This document shows positions 54,703 to 62,685 of a DNA stretch of 64,000 nucleotides, piece by piece (the stretch's first letter is position 1; each line of letters begins with the position of its first letter). The notes beneath the pieces were generated by a model. It worked only from the letters and a program-made list of their open reading frames with translations, was not told where the DNA came from and searched no databases. Both the position numbers and the translations under genes were made by a program. The stretch is from Pseudolabrys sp963742345 (lineage in GTDB: Bacteria; Pseudomonadota; Alphaproteobacteria; Rhizobiales; Xanthobacteraceae): positions 109,686-173,685 of the forward strand of contig CAVULO010000009.1 of NCBI GenBank assembly GCA_963742345.1, written 5' to 3'.

Positions 54703-55933
54703 CGGTCCCCCCTCGGACGCTTCGTTCGACGTCGTCCGATCGCCGTGGAAGGCCTCGAGCGTAGGAGCGATGGTAGCGGTCGGACCGACCACACCGGCCA
54801 GGGCCTCCACCGTCTTCAGGCCGTGCCCGGTCACCAAGGCGACGACCCGTTCGTCCGGGCGGATGACCCCCTGAGGCGGCCAGCTTGGCCAGGGTGGCGA
54901 TGGTGACGCCGCCCGCGGTCTCGGCGAAGATGCCCTCGGTCCGGGCCAGCAGCCGGATGCCCTCGACGATCTCGTCGTCGGTGACCGACGCGCAGGCGCC
55001 TCCGGACTCGCGGACGGTCGTCGAGGGCGTACCAGCCGTCGGCCGGATTGCCGATGGCCAGGGACTTGGCGATGGTGTCCGGCTTGACCGGTCGGATGGC
55101 GTCCGTCCCGTCCGCGAAGGCGGTGGCCACCGGCGAGCAACCGGCCGCCTGGGCCCCGGAGATGCGCACCGCGGCTGCTCGTCGAGCAGCCCGATCTTGA
55201 CAACTCGTCGAAGCCCTTGGCCACCTTGGTCAGCTGACTGCCCGACGCCATCGGGCACGACGACATGGTCCGGTGCCTGCCACCCGAGCTGCTCGGCCAC
55301 CTCGAAGGCCAGCGTCTTGGAGCCTTCGGCGTAGTAGGTGCGGACGTTCACGTTGACGAAGGCCCACGTCGGGTGCTCGCCGGCCAGCTCGGCGCACAGC
55401 CGGTTGACGTCGTCGTAGCTGCCGTCGACGGCGATCACCGTGCCGCCGTAGACCGAGGTCATGCGATCACTTTGGCCGTCTCCAGGTCGTGCGGGATGAA
55501 GCACGACCGATTCCATGCCCGCCCGGGCGGCGTGGGCGGCCACCGAGTTGGCCAGGTTGCCGGTGGACGCGCAGGCGGCGATCTTGAATCCCAGCTCGCG
55601 GGCCTTGGTCAGCGCCACCGACACCACCCGGTCCTTGAACGAGCCGGTCGGGTTGACCGTGTCGTTCTTGATCCACAGCTCGCCCAGGCCCAGCTCGGCG
55701 GCCAGCCGGTCGGCCCGGACCAACGGGGTGAAACCGGCGCCCAGGTCGACCGGTGCCGCGTCGGACACCGGAAGCAGGTCGGCGTACCGCCAGATCGACC
55801 GCGGTCCCGCCGCGATGCGCTCCCGGGTATGGTGGCCGCGACCCGCTCGTAGTCGTAGGACGACCTCAAGCGGTCCGAAACACCAGTCACACACGTGCAA
55901 CGCCTCGGCCGGGTAGGGCGCGCGCACATTCAC
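54699..55933 (-). CDS. thrC: Threonine synthase (PLP-dependent), frameshifted
   Basis: ThrC converts O-phosphohomoserine to threonine. The N-terminal zinc-finger-like start is CDWCFGPLEVV. The core has DLGAGFTPLVRADRLAAELGLGELWIKNDTVNPTGSFKDRVVSVAL with the PLP Lys in SFKDR, then ACASTGNLANSVAAHAARAG and YYAEGSKTLAFEVAEQLGWQAPDHVVVP. After indels near 55260, 55195 and 55010 it reads KPDTIAKSLAIGNPADGWYAL, TDDEIVEGIRLLARTEGIFAETAGGVT and TGHGLKTVEAL. It probably ends at TGA 54701-54699 inside the moaD start. Length about 415 residues. Confidence 0.88.
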
Positions 55934-56229
55934 GGCAGCGAAGCCCGGCTACAAAGTCCACGTCAATCTCCTCATCGCTCGGGCATTGGCACCTGGTGTG
56001 CATCCCGCTCTGCCTGGGCAGTGCGGGATGACATGCTGGTTGCCGCGACGTCGCTGGGCCCGGTCCCTCAGTCGCTCTGGATGATGACCTCTATTTTGGT
56101 CGACGGGACACCCTGCCGTCAATGCGGCCCGCCCCCGCGCCTCCGGGCCGTTCCGACGGGTTCCCGTGGCCCTGCCTCCGACCACGGTCTGCGTTCACAC
56201 GATGGGTCAGGGTGAGCGATGATTGCGGC
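55934..56229. other. Divergent region between thrC and gpgS, with a hairpin
   Basis: No gene was recognised. A nearly perfect 30-base palindrome lies at 56001-56030: CATCCCGC pairs with GCGGGATG and an inner CTGCC pairs with GGCAG, with one mismatch. It is not followed by a T-run and lies between divergent promoters, so it could be a protein-binding site, an RNA structure in the thrC leader, or a dispersed repeat. Confidence 0.5.
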
Positions 56230-57036
56230 ATGCCCATGGAGTCCGTCCCCGGTCAGAACCGAGTCCGGTACTCACACGCCCAATTCGATCCCGCCGCACT
56301 GGCCGATGTCAAAGGGGGGCGGAGCATCTCGGTGTGCATCCCGGCCCGCAACGAGGCGGCCACCGTCGGTCCGGTGGTCCATGCGATCACGTCGGCCCTG
56401 ACCGGGCCCGCCGGGGGCGTGCCCCTGGTCGACGAGGTGCTGGTCGTGGACGACGGTTCCGTCGACCGGACCGCCGACGTGGCCCGAGAGGCGGGAGCCA
56501 GAGTCATTGGCTCCGACGCCTCCCATGGAGGAAAGGGGCAGGCCATGCGCACCGCCCTCAAGGCCAGTGACGGTGATCTCCTCGCCTTTGTCGACGCCGA
56601 CGTGACCAACTTCGAGTCCCACTTTGTGACCGGATTGCTCGGGCCCCTGCTGGGTGACGAGTCGGTCTCCCTGGTCAAGGGGTTCTATCGACGCCCGCTC
56701 CAGGGAGCCCCCGACGGCGGTGGGCGTGTCACCGAGCTGATGGCCAAGCCGATCATCGATGTGCTCTTCCCGTTTCTGTCTCCGATCGAGCAACCACTGG
56801 CCGGTGAGACGGCCGCGCCCCGCTCGGTACTTGAGAAGTGCGGTCTGGCCGACGGCTACGCCGTCGAGCTGGCCCTCCTGATCGACGTGGCCACCCTCCT
56901 CGGCGTGGGGTCCATCGCCCAGGTGGATCTCGGGACCCGGGTGCACCGCAACCGACCCTTGTCGGAGCTCCGGCCCCAGGCCACCGACATCCTCCGCGCC
57001 GCCCTGGTCAGGGCCCCCCTGGTCACCCCCGACTGA
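56230..57036 (+). CDS. gpgS: Glucosyl-3-phosphoglycerate synthase (GT81)
   Basis: GpgS transfers glucose from a nucleotide sugar to 3-phosphoglycerate, the first step to glucosylglycerate and, in mycobacteria, methylglucose lipopolysaccharide. ATG 56230 gives MPMESVPGQNRVRYSH; 268 residues with no frameshift. Motifs: ISVCIPARNEAATVGPVV, LVVDDGSVDRTADVA, HGGKGQAMRTAL, FVDADVTNF (DxD metal site), VKGFYRRPL and PLAGETAAPRSVLEKCGLADGYAVELALL. The C-terminus has QVDLGTRVHRNRPLSELRPQA. The longer upstream frame to 56122 has no family match. Confidence 0.93.
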   Translation: MPMESVPGQNRVRYSHAQFDPAALADVKGGRSISVCIPARNEAATVGPVVHAITSALTGPAGGVPLVDEVLVVDDGSVDRTADVAREAGARVIGSDASHGGKGQAMRTALKASDGDLLAFVDADVTNFESHFVTGLLGPLLGDESVSLVKGFYRRPLQGAPDGGGRVTELMAKPIIDVLFPFLSPIEQPLAGETAAPRSVLEKCGLADGYAVELALLIDVATLLGVGSIAQVDLGTRVHRNRPLSELRPQATDILRAALVRAPLVTPD

Positions 57037-57052
57037 CCGCTCGGCGAGCGGC

Positions 57053-58809
57053 CTACGCCGGGGTGCACACCCGCTCGCGGTCGGACACCGGCCCCAGCGA
57101 GTCGACTTCGTCGGGCACGGGCCGGCGGTCCGGGACCGGGGAGCCCACCGCTTCGACGGCGCGAGCCTGGGCCCGGCGTCGACCGGGGATGGCCAGGGCG
57201 GTAATCGTGCCCACGGCCACGACCACGGCGCCGACATAGACCGCCGGGGTCATCCCGTTCACATAGTCCTGACCCGAGCGGTAGCCGCCATGGGCGCTGA
57301 ACACGGCGCCCAGCACGGCGATCCCGAGCACCCCGCCCAACTCCCGGAAGGCGCTGTTGGCGCCGGAGGCCATACCCTCGAGTGACGTGGGCACGACGCC
57401 GAGCACCAGCGAGGCGAGGGGGACGAAGAACAGGGTCATGCCGATGCCGCAGACCACGAAGGGGACGACCAGATTGGCGTAGGAGATCGATGGTGACGTG
57501 ATGGTGGCCAGCCACGTCAGGCCCACCGTCTGGAGGATCAGACCGGTCACCACCAGAGGCTTGCCACCCCAACGTTCGGCCAGGGCTGACCGACCACCGG
57601 CGCCAGCACCATCACCATCGCCGTCCACGGCAGCACCCGGATCCCGGCGGCCAGCGGTGACAGGCCCTGCACGGTCTGGAGGAACTGGGTCAGGAAGAAG
57701 ATGGACCCGAACATCCCGAAGCTGAACAGCAGGGCGGTGACGTTCACAGTGGCGAAGCCCCGGTTGCGGAACAGGCGGATGTCCAGCATCGGATGGTCCG
57801 ACCGCAGCTCCCAGGCGACGAAGCCGATGAGGGCCACCGCGCCGACGAAGAAGGAGGCCAGCACCGAGGTGCTCGACCAGCCGTGGGCGTTCCCCCGCAC
57901 CAGGCCGAGGACGACACCGAACAACCCGACGCTGACCAGACCGACGCCGACCAGGTCCAGCCGGGCCGGACGGCCTCTCGACTCGGACAACTTCCACCAG
58001 GCCAACGGGATCAGGACGATGCCGACGGGCACGTTCAACCAGAAGATGTACTGCCACGACCATCCGGTGGTGACGGCGCCGCCCACCAGCGGCCCGATGG
58101 CCACGGCGGCACCGCCGATGGCGCCCCAGATCCCGAGGGCGGCGTTGCGTCGTTCGGGAGTGACCGCGGCACTGAGCAGGGTCAGCGACAACGGCATGAT
58201 CATGGCTCCGCCGGCGCCCTGGACGGCCCGGGCCGCCACCAGCACGCCGATGCTCGGGGCCAGGGCGGCGGCGGCCGACGCCGCGGTGAACAGGGCGATC
58301 CCGAGGACGAAGATCCGGCGACGGCCGAACCGCTCACCGATGGCGGCGGCCGACAGGAGGAGGACGGCGAAGGTCAGGGTGTAGGCGTTGACCGTCCACT
58401 CGAGGCCGGACAGGCCGGCGTGGAGGTGGACCCGGATGACCGGCAGCGCGGTCGACACCACCAGGTTGTCGAGCCCGGACATGAACAGCGCCATACCGGT
58501 GATCACGATGGCCCACACGGCGCGGGACCGGGCCCGGAAGGGTCGGCGGCGCCACCGACGGGCCGGCCCATCGACGACCGCCCCGGAGACGGCGGAGACG
58601 GCGGAGGCGGTGGCGATGGTGCTCGTGCTGGCGGTGCTGGTGGCGGCCGTGTCGGCCTCGGCAGCGCTCCCCCGCGGGCGGCGGTGCCCGCCGATCCAGG
58701 CCCGCCACCGATGGACCATGCCCCCCGGACGGACCGTGCGCCACCCGGTTAGTTGTGAGCGATCACTATCTACACGGGGCAAAAAGAGAGGAACGGTGGG
58801 CTGGTTCAT
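57053..58809 (-). CDS. MFS transporter, DHA2 (14-helix) drug exporter family, one frameshift
   Basis: An inner-membrane proton-coupled exporter of about 580 residues. The start is taken at 58809 (MNQPTVPLFLPRV), which has GGAGG a few bases upstream and overlaps the TetR stop by 44 bases. An Ala/Ser/Thr-rich N-terminal tail precedes helix 1 (RAVWAIVITGMALFMSGLDNLVVSTALPVI). The DHA2 motif GLEWTVNAYTLTFAVLLLSAAAIGERFGRRR and RAVQGAGGAMIMPLSL are present. An indel near 57585 moves to the frame of SALAERWGGKPLVVTGL and VLGIAVLGAVFSAHGGY. TetR control is expected from the neighbouring gene and operator. Confidence 0.9.
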
Positions 58810-59434
58810 GCGGGGACCTCCGCGTTCGGGCCTGGTCGGCACGGTGCTGTGCCTGCAGGGCCTGGGTGGCATCTTTGATGGCTTGGGCCTTCTCGGGCAT
58901 CTGGCAGAGATTCTGGGCCCAGTGCTCGGGGACGGACAGAAGATCGATGGCCGCCATGACGTTGATCAACATGCCCATGGCGAAGAAGTCACGCAGCTTG
59001 TCGTCCGAGAGGCCGGTGCGCTCGTAGACGACCTCGGCCAGCACCTCGAAGGTGCGGCGGCAGCTGCGGGCGATGTCCGCGTCGCTCGGGGCGGCGGCGA
59101 AACCGTGCAGCTGGACCTGGAGCAATTCGGGGTCCTGCATGAGCTCGACGTAGGCGGCGCCCATGGCGGCCAGGGCCTCCTCGCCCTCGAGGCCCTCGCT
59201 GACCGAGGTCAGCTCGCGGATGATCCGGTCGCCGACCAGGTCGTAGGTGGCCACGAAGAGGTCCTTCTTGGTCCCGAACAGGCGGAACAGATAGGGCTGC
59301 GAGATCCCGGCCCGCCGGGCGATGGCCTCGGTGGAGGTCCCGGCGTAGCCGGCCAGGGCGAATTCGGAGATGGCCGCGGCCAGCACGGCGGTGCGACGCT
59401 CGTCGGCGGTCTGTCGGCTCGGAACCATCATCAT
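58766..59434 (-). CDS. TetR-family repressor of the MFS exporter
   Basis: A 222-residue regulator without frameshift. The HTH reads RRTAVLAAAISEFALAGYAGTSTEAIARRAGISQPYLFRLFGTKKDLF. The C-terminal ligand domain includes ELMQDPELLQVQLHGFAAA and AMGMLINVMAAIDLL. This combination is common in actinobacterial regulators of drug efflux. It is co-directional with and overlaps the MFS gene, and a palindromic operator lies just upstream, so autoregulation is likely. Confidence 0.9.
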   Translation of the reverse strand: MMMVPSRQTADERRTAVLAAAISEFALAGYAGTSTEAIARRAGISQPYLFRLFGTKKDLFVATYDLVGDRIIRELTSVSEGLEGEEALAAMGAAYVELMQDPELLQVQLHGFAAAPSDADIARSCRRTFEVLAEVVYERTGLSDDKLRDFFAMGMLINVMAAIDLLSVPEHWAQNLCQMPEKAQAIKDATQALQAQHRADQARTRRSPHEPAHRSSLFAPCR

Positions 59435-59441
59435 GTCTATT

Positions 59442-59457
59442 GTGAGTGTTCACTCAC
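59442..59457. promoter_or_regulatory. Palindromic operator upstream of the TetR gene
   Basis: The 16-base sequence GTGAGTGTTCACTCAC is a perfect 7-2-7 inverted repeat, 8 bases upstream of the start codon at 59434. The TGAGTG...CACTCA half-sites are typical for TetR-family repressors (TGAGTGA/TCACTCA). The site overlaps the expected promoter and supports negative autoregulation and control of the overlapping exporter gene. Confidence 0.8.
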
Positions 59458-59518
59458 TAACTTGTCAAGTAGAAATCCCGTCCGCTCGCCCACCGCGGCC
59501 AACGGGTAGCGTCGATCC

Positions 59519-60946
59519 ATGAGCACCGACCGCTCCCCGAAGGACGGCGAAGGGCTCCTGGCCGACACCGTGCTGGTCTCCAACCGGGGCCCGCTCGCCT
59601 TCCGGCTCGAGGACGGCCATCCGGTGGCGGCCAACTCGGGAGGCGGCCTGGCCGGGTCGATCCGTCCCATCGTGGCCGGCACCGGCGCCACCTGGGTGGC
59701 CTGCGCCCTCGGGGAGGCCGATCGGGCCGCAGCCGCGGCCGGGATGATGCAGGACGACGGCTTCGGGGTCGAGCTCGTGGATCCGGACCCCGACATGTAC
59801 CGGATGGCCTACAACGTGATCTCGAACGCGACCCTTTGGTTCTGTCATCATCACCTGTTCGACTCGGCCCGCCGGCCCCGGGGGGACCATCGGTGGATGG
59901 AGGCCTGGGAGGCCTACCGCGGACTCAACGATCTCTTCGCCCAGACGGTGGCCAAGGTCGCCCCGGAAGGCGGCCGGGTCCTCGTCCAGGACTACCACCT
60001 GGCCCTGATGGGTTCGACGCTGGCCCGGCTCCGGCCCGACCTGCGCACGGCCCACTTCAGTCACACGCCCTTCGCCGACCCATCGGTGCTGCGGATGCTG
60101 CCGACGGCGGTCGGGACCGAGCTGCTCACCGCCATGGCCGGATTCGGCGCCTGCGGCTTCCACACCGAGCGGTGGGCCACCGCCTACCGACAGGGACTCG
60201 CGCTGCTCCTTCCCGACGAGGATCGCTCGGCACAAGCGGGACTGACCTTCGTCTCACCCCTCTCCACCGACCCCGATCGCCTGCGCGCCTCGGCGGCCGA
60301 GCCCTCGGTGGCGGTTGCCCTGTCCCGCATCGAGGAGCAGATCGGTGGGGACGACCGCCAGGTCATCGTGCGGGTCGACCGGATGGAGCTGTCGAAGAAC
60401 CTGCTGCGGGGCTTCTGGGCCTTCGAAGAGCTGCTGGAACGCCAGCCGCAGCGTAGGGAACGGGTGGTCTTCGTCGCCCTGGCCTATCCCACCCGTCAGG
60501 GTCTTCCCGAGTATCTCGCCTACCAGAACGAGGTGGATTCGACGGTGGCCCGGATCAACCAGCGGTGGGGGACGCCCGGATGGACACCCATCGTGCTTGG
60601 GGTGGAGGACGACTACCAGCGCTCGCTGGCCGCCCTGTCCCGGTACGACGTCCTGTTGGTCAACCCGGTCCGGGACGGACTGAACCTGGTGGCCAAAGAG
60701 GGACCCTTGATCAACACCCGCCACGGTGTGCTGGCTCTCTCTCGCGAAGCAGGGGCCTACGACGAACTGGGTCCGGCCACACTGGAGATCAATCCCTTCG
60801 ATGTGTCAGGCACCGCCGCGGTGCTGGCCGAGGCGCTCGACATGGACGAGGGTCAACGGGCGACCCGGTCCGGCGAGCTCCGCAAAATGATCGTGGCTCG
60901 TCGTCCTGTCGACTGGCTCAACGACCAACTCGACGCCGCCCGGTGA
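59519..60946 (+). CDS. otsA: Trehalose-6-phosphate synthase (GT20)
   Basis: OtsA forms trehalose 6-phosphate from a glucose nucleotide and glucose 6-phosphate. The 475-residue protein is intact: VLVSNRGPLAFRL and NSGGGLAGSIRPIV, then VQDYHLALMGSTLARLRPDL (HL motif), SHTPFADPSVLRMLP, VRVDRMELSKNLLRGFWAFEELL and VNPVRDGLNLVAKEGPL with the donor-site residues. Homologues of this length are typical of actinobacteria. It converges with the phosphatase gene otsB, so the two-step pathway lies on facing strands 15 bases apart. Confidence 0.95.
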   Translation: MSTDRSPKDGEGLLADTVLVSNRGPLAFRLEDGHPVAANSGGGLAGSIRPIVAGTGATWVACALGEADRAAAAAGMMQDDGFGVELVDPDPDMYRMAYNVISNATLWFCHHHLFDSARRPRGDHRWMEAWEAYRGLNDLFAQTVAKVAPEGGRVLVQDYHLALMGSTLARLRPDLRTAHFSHTPFADPSVLRMLPTAVGTELLTAMAGFGACGFHTERWATAYRQGLALLLPDEDRSAQAGLTFVSPLSTDPDRLRASAAEPSVAVALSRIEEQIGGDDRQVIVRVDRMELSKNLLRGFWAFEELLERQPQRRERVVFVALAYPTRQGLPEYLAYQNEVDSTVARINQRWGTPGWTPIVLGVEDDYQRSLAALSRYDVLLVNPVRDGLNLVAKEGPLINTRHGVLALSREAGAYDELGPATLEINPFDVSGTAAVLAEALDMDEGQRATRSGELRKMIVARRPVDWLNDQLDAAR

Positions 60947-60961
60947 CCGCGGGCGGGACCG

Positions 60962-61831
60962 TCACCCGTCAGCCAACCAACCCAGGAGGTCCAGTGCCTC
61001 GGGCGGGCCGGACAGCGTGAGGTCGGCCGCCGCCGCCACCTCGGGAGCACTCTCGTCATCGACCACGGCCACCGCGATGGTCGCCATCCCCGCGGTGCTC
61101 AATTCGGCCAGGGCGGCGAAGGCGGGCAGGTCGCCGAGGTCGTCGCCCAGGTAGCAGGCCGCCGAACAGCCCCGGACCAGGCGGCGGATCACCGATCCCT
61201 TGTTGACGTCGATGGCCGGGCGCAGCTCGATCGACATCCGCCCGGGGTGGGCCCGGAGCCCGGTCCGCGCCGATTCGGAGGCGATGGCCTCGGTGACCCA
61301 GGGTTCGGCCTCCGGCGCCTGACGCCAGTGGACGGTGACGGTCAGGCCTTTGCCCTCGACCTCGACACCCGTCGGGGCGGCTGAGACCAGCCGGGCCAGG
61401 GACTCGCCGACCGTCGACCGCCACCGCTCCGCGTCCGGCTCGCGGACGATGGCGCCGGCGTCGTCCGACCACTCGAGGCCGTAGAGGCCGACGAGCCTCA
61501 GACCGGCGGGGATCCCGCCCGGGCCGGCGCCGTCATCGGATGGTGCATGCCCGACCGGGGTCAGTCGGTCGATCAGGAAGGAAACGGGCCGACCCGAAAC
61601 CACGGCCACCACGCCGAAGCGCCGGGCCAGCCGGGCCAACAGTTCGGCTACCCCTCCGAGAGGGCGGGCCTCGCCGGGATCGGCCACGATCGGGGACAAC
61701 GTCCCGTCGAAGTCCGACACGATGGCCGAACCCGAGGGCTCGGACAGAAGCGGCGCAAAAGCCTGTCGAACCTCAGGTGACGGAAGGTGAGCCCCACCGG
61801 GGCCCGGCTCGTCCCCTGGCTCGCCGATCAA
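60962..61831 (-). CDS. otsB: Trehalose-6-phosphate phosphatase
   Basis: A HAD-superfamily phosphatase that completes trehalose synthesis. The nucleophile motif is SDFDGTLSPIV, with VAVVSGRPVSFLIDRL and LYGLEW next, KGLTVTVHWRQAP in the cap, ELRPAIDVNKGSVIRRLV and YLGDDLGDLPAFAAL (motif IV). The chosen start is TTG 61831, which overlaps the stop of the LytR_C gene as TTGA; the frame continues upstream to 62122 without a family match. The length of about 289 residues is normal. Confidence 0.9.
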   Translation of the reverse strand: MIGEPGDEPGPGGAHLPSPEVRQAFAPLLSEPSGSAIVSDFDGTLSPIVADPGEARPLGGVAELLARLARRFGVVAVVSGRPVSFLIDRLTPVGHAPSDDGAGPGGIPAGLRLVGLYGLEWSDDAGAIVREPDAERWRSTVGESLARLVSAAPTGVEVEGKGLTVTVHWRQAPEAEPWVTEAIASESARTGLRAHPGRMSIELRPAIDVNKGSVIRRLVRGCSAACYLGDDLGDLPAFAALAELSTAGMATIAVAVVDDESAPEVAAAADLTLSGPPEALDLLGWLADG

Positions 61832-62387
61832 GTGGTGGACGACGTGGTGGTGGCTCTGTCGGCGAGGTCGGGGCCCACCACCACCGCCACCTCCGCCGTC
61901 CCGATCGAGCTGATCGGGGCCGCGGTCGTATAGGGGCCCACCGACGTGGCCGGAAGCTGAAGCGAAGCGGCGATGGTATCGGCTTGGGGTTTGAAGCCGA
62001 CCAGGTAGTAGACGTGCGACGTCGTCACCTGGGCCGAGGCGTCGGCCGGGGCAGGAGTGCCCAGCCCGCCGGCTGCAGTTGGGCACTAACCGCAGCCGCT
62101 GCGCCGGTGACCCCCGAGGCATTGGCCACCAGAACGGGAACCTTGCTGGGAGCGATGGTGGTCGTCGTGGTGGTCGGATGAGCGGGCTTCGTCGTCGTGG
62201 TCACCGTCGAACCCGCGGTCGGCCCCGAGGCCGCTTTGGTCGGGGTGGGATGGAGCTTGCTCAGGGCGAGGGCGGTCACGGCCACGAAGACAACTAGCAC
62301 GATGAGCGCTCGCACGACCGGGATCCCACCGTTGCTCCCGCCCGGGCCCCCTGATGGTCGCGAGTCGTGCTCAGAAGGGTTGGCCAC
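61828..62387 (-). CDS. Membrane-anchored protein with LytR_C domain, one frameshift
   Basis: GTG 62387 begins VANPSEHDSRPSGGPGGSNGG, then one membrane helix (VRALIVLVVFVAVTALAL). A long Thr/Ala linker follows (VTTTTKPAHPTTTTTTIAP) that should place the C-terminal domain outside. The LytR_C domain reads VPVLVANASGVTGAAAAVSAQLQPAGWA and, after an indel near 62045, AQVTTSHVYYLVGFKPQADTIAASL and EVAVVVGPDLA. LytR_C domains are found in actinobacterial cell-wall proteins. Its stop overlaps otsB. Confidence 0.85.
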
Positions 62388-62536
62388 TGCACGCCAGCCT
62401 GCCAACCGGGGGAGACAGAAGCAAGGGTTTCCGCATCGGGGCCGGCGCAGCCGTTGTCGGGTGCCGGGCAGAACCTCCCGGTCCCCGTGGAAACGACCGT
62501 AGAATGGCACCGGCACCGGGCAGATCCCGGCACCCG

Positions 62537-62609
62537 GCCGGTGTGGCGCAGTTGGTAGCGCAGACGACTTGTAATCGTCAGGTCGTGGGTTCGATTCCCA
62601 CCGCCGGCT
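62537..62609 (+). tRNA. tRNA-Thr (anticodon TGT)
   Basis: The acceptor stem GCCGGTG pairs with CGCCGGC with one G-T pair. The anticodon stem-loop is GACGA-CTTGTAA-TCGTC with anticodon TGT, and the T arm is GTGGGTTCGATTCCCAC. No CCA is encoded. It lies between divergent flanking genes. Confidence 0.96.
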
Positions 62610-62685
62610 CGTTCCACCACCGGCTCCCGCCGCGAGACATGCGCACTTCTGTCGTCGGGCATCGTCGACGTGCCTGCAGGAAGGT

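Noticed and set aside
57701..58752. Long forward frames across the MFS gene
   Set aside because: They are low-complexity shadows of the exporter, which has clear DHA2 motifs on the reverse strand.
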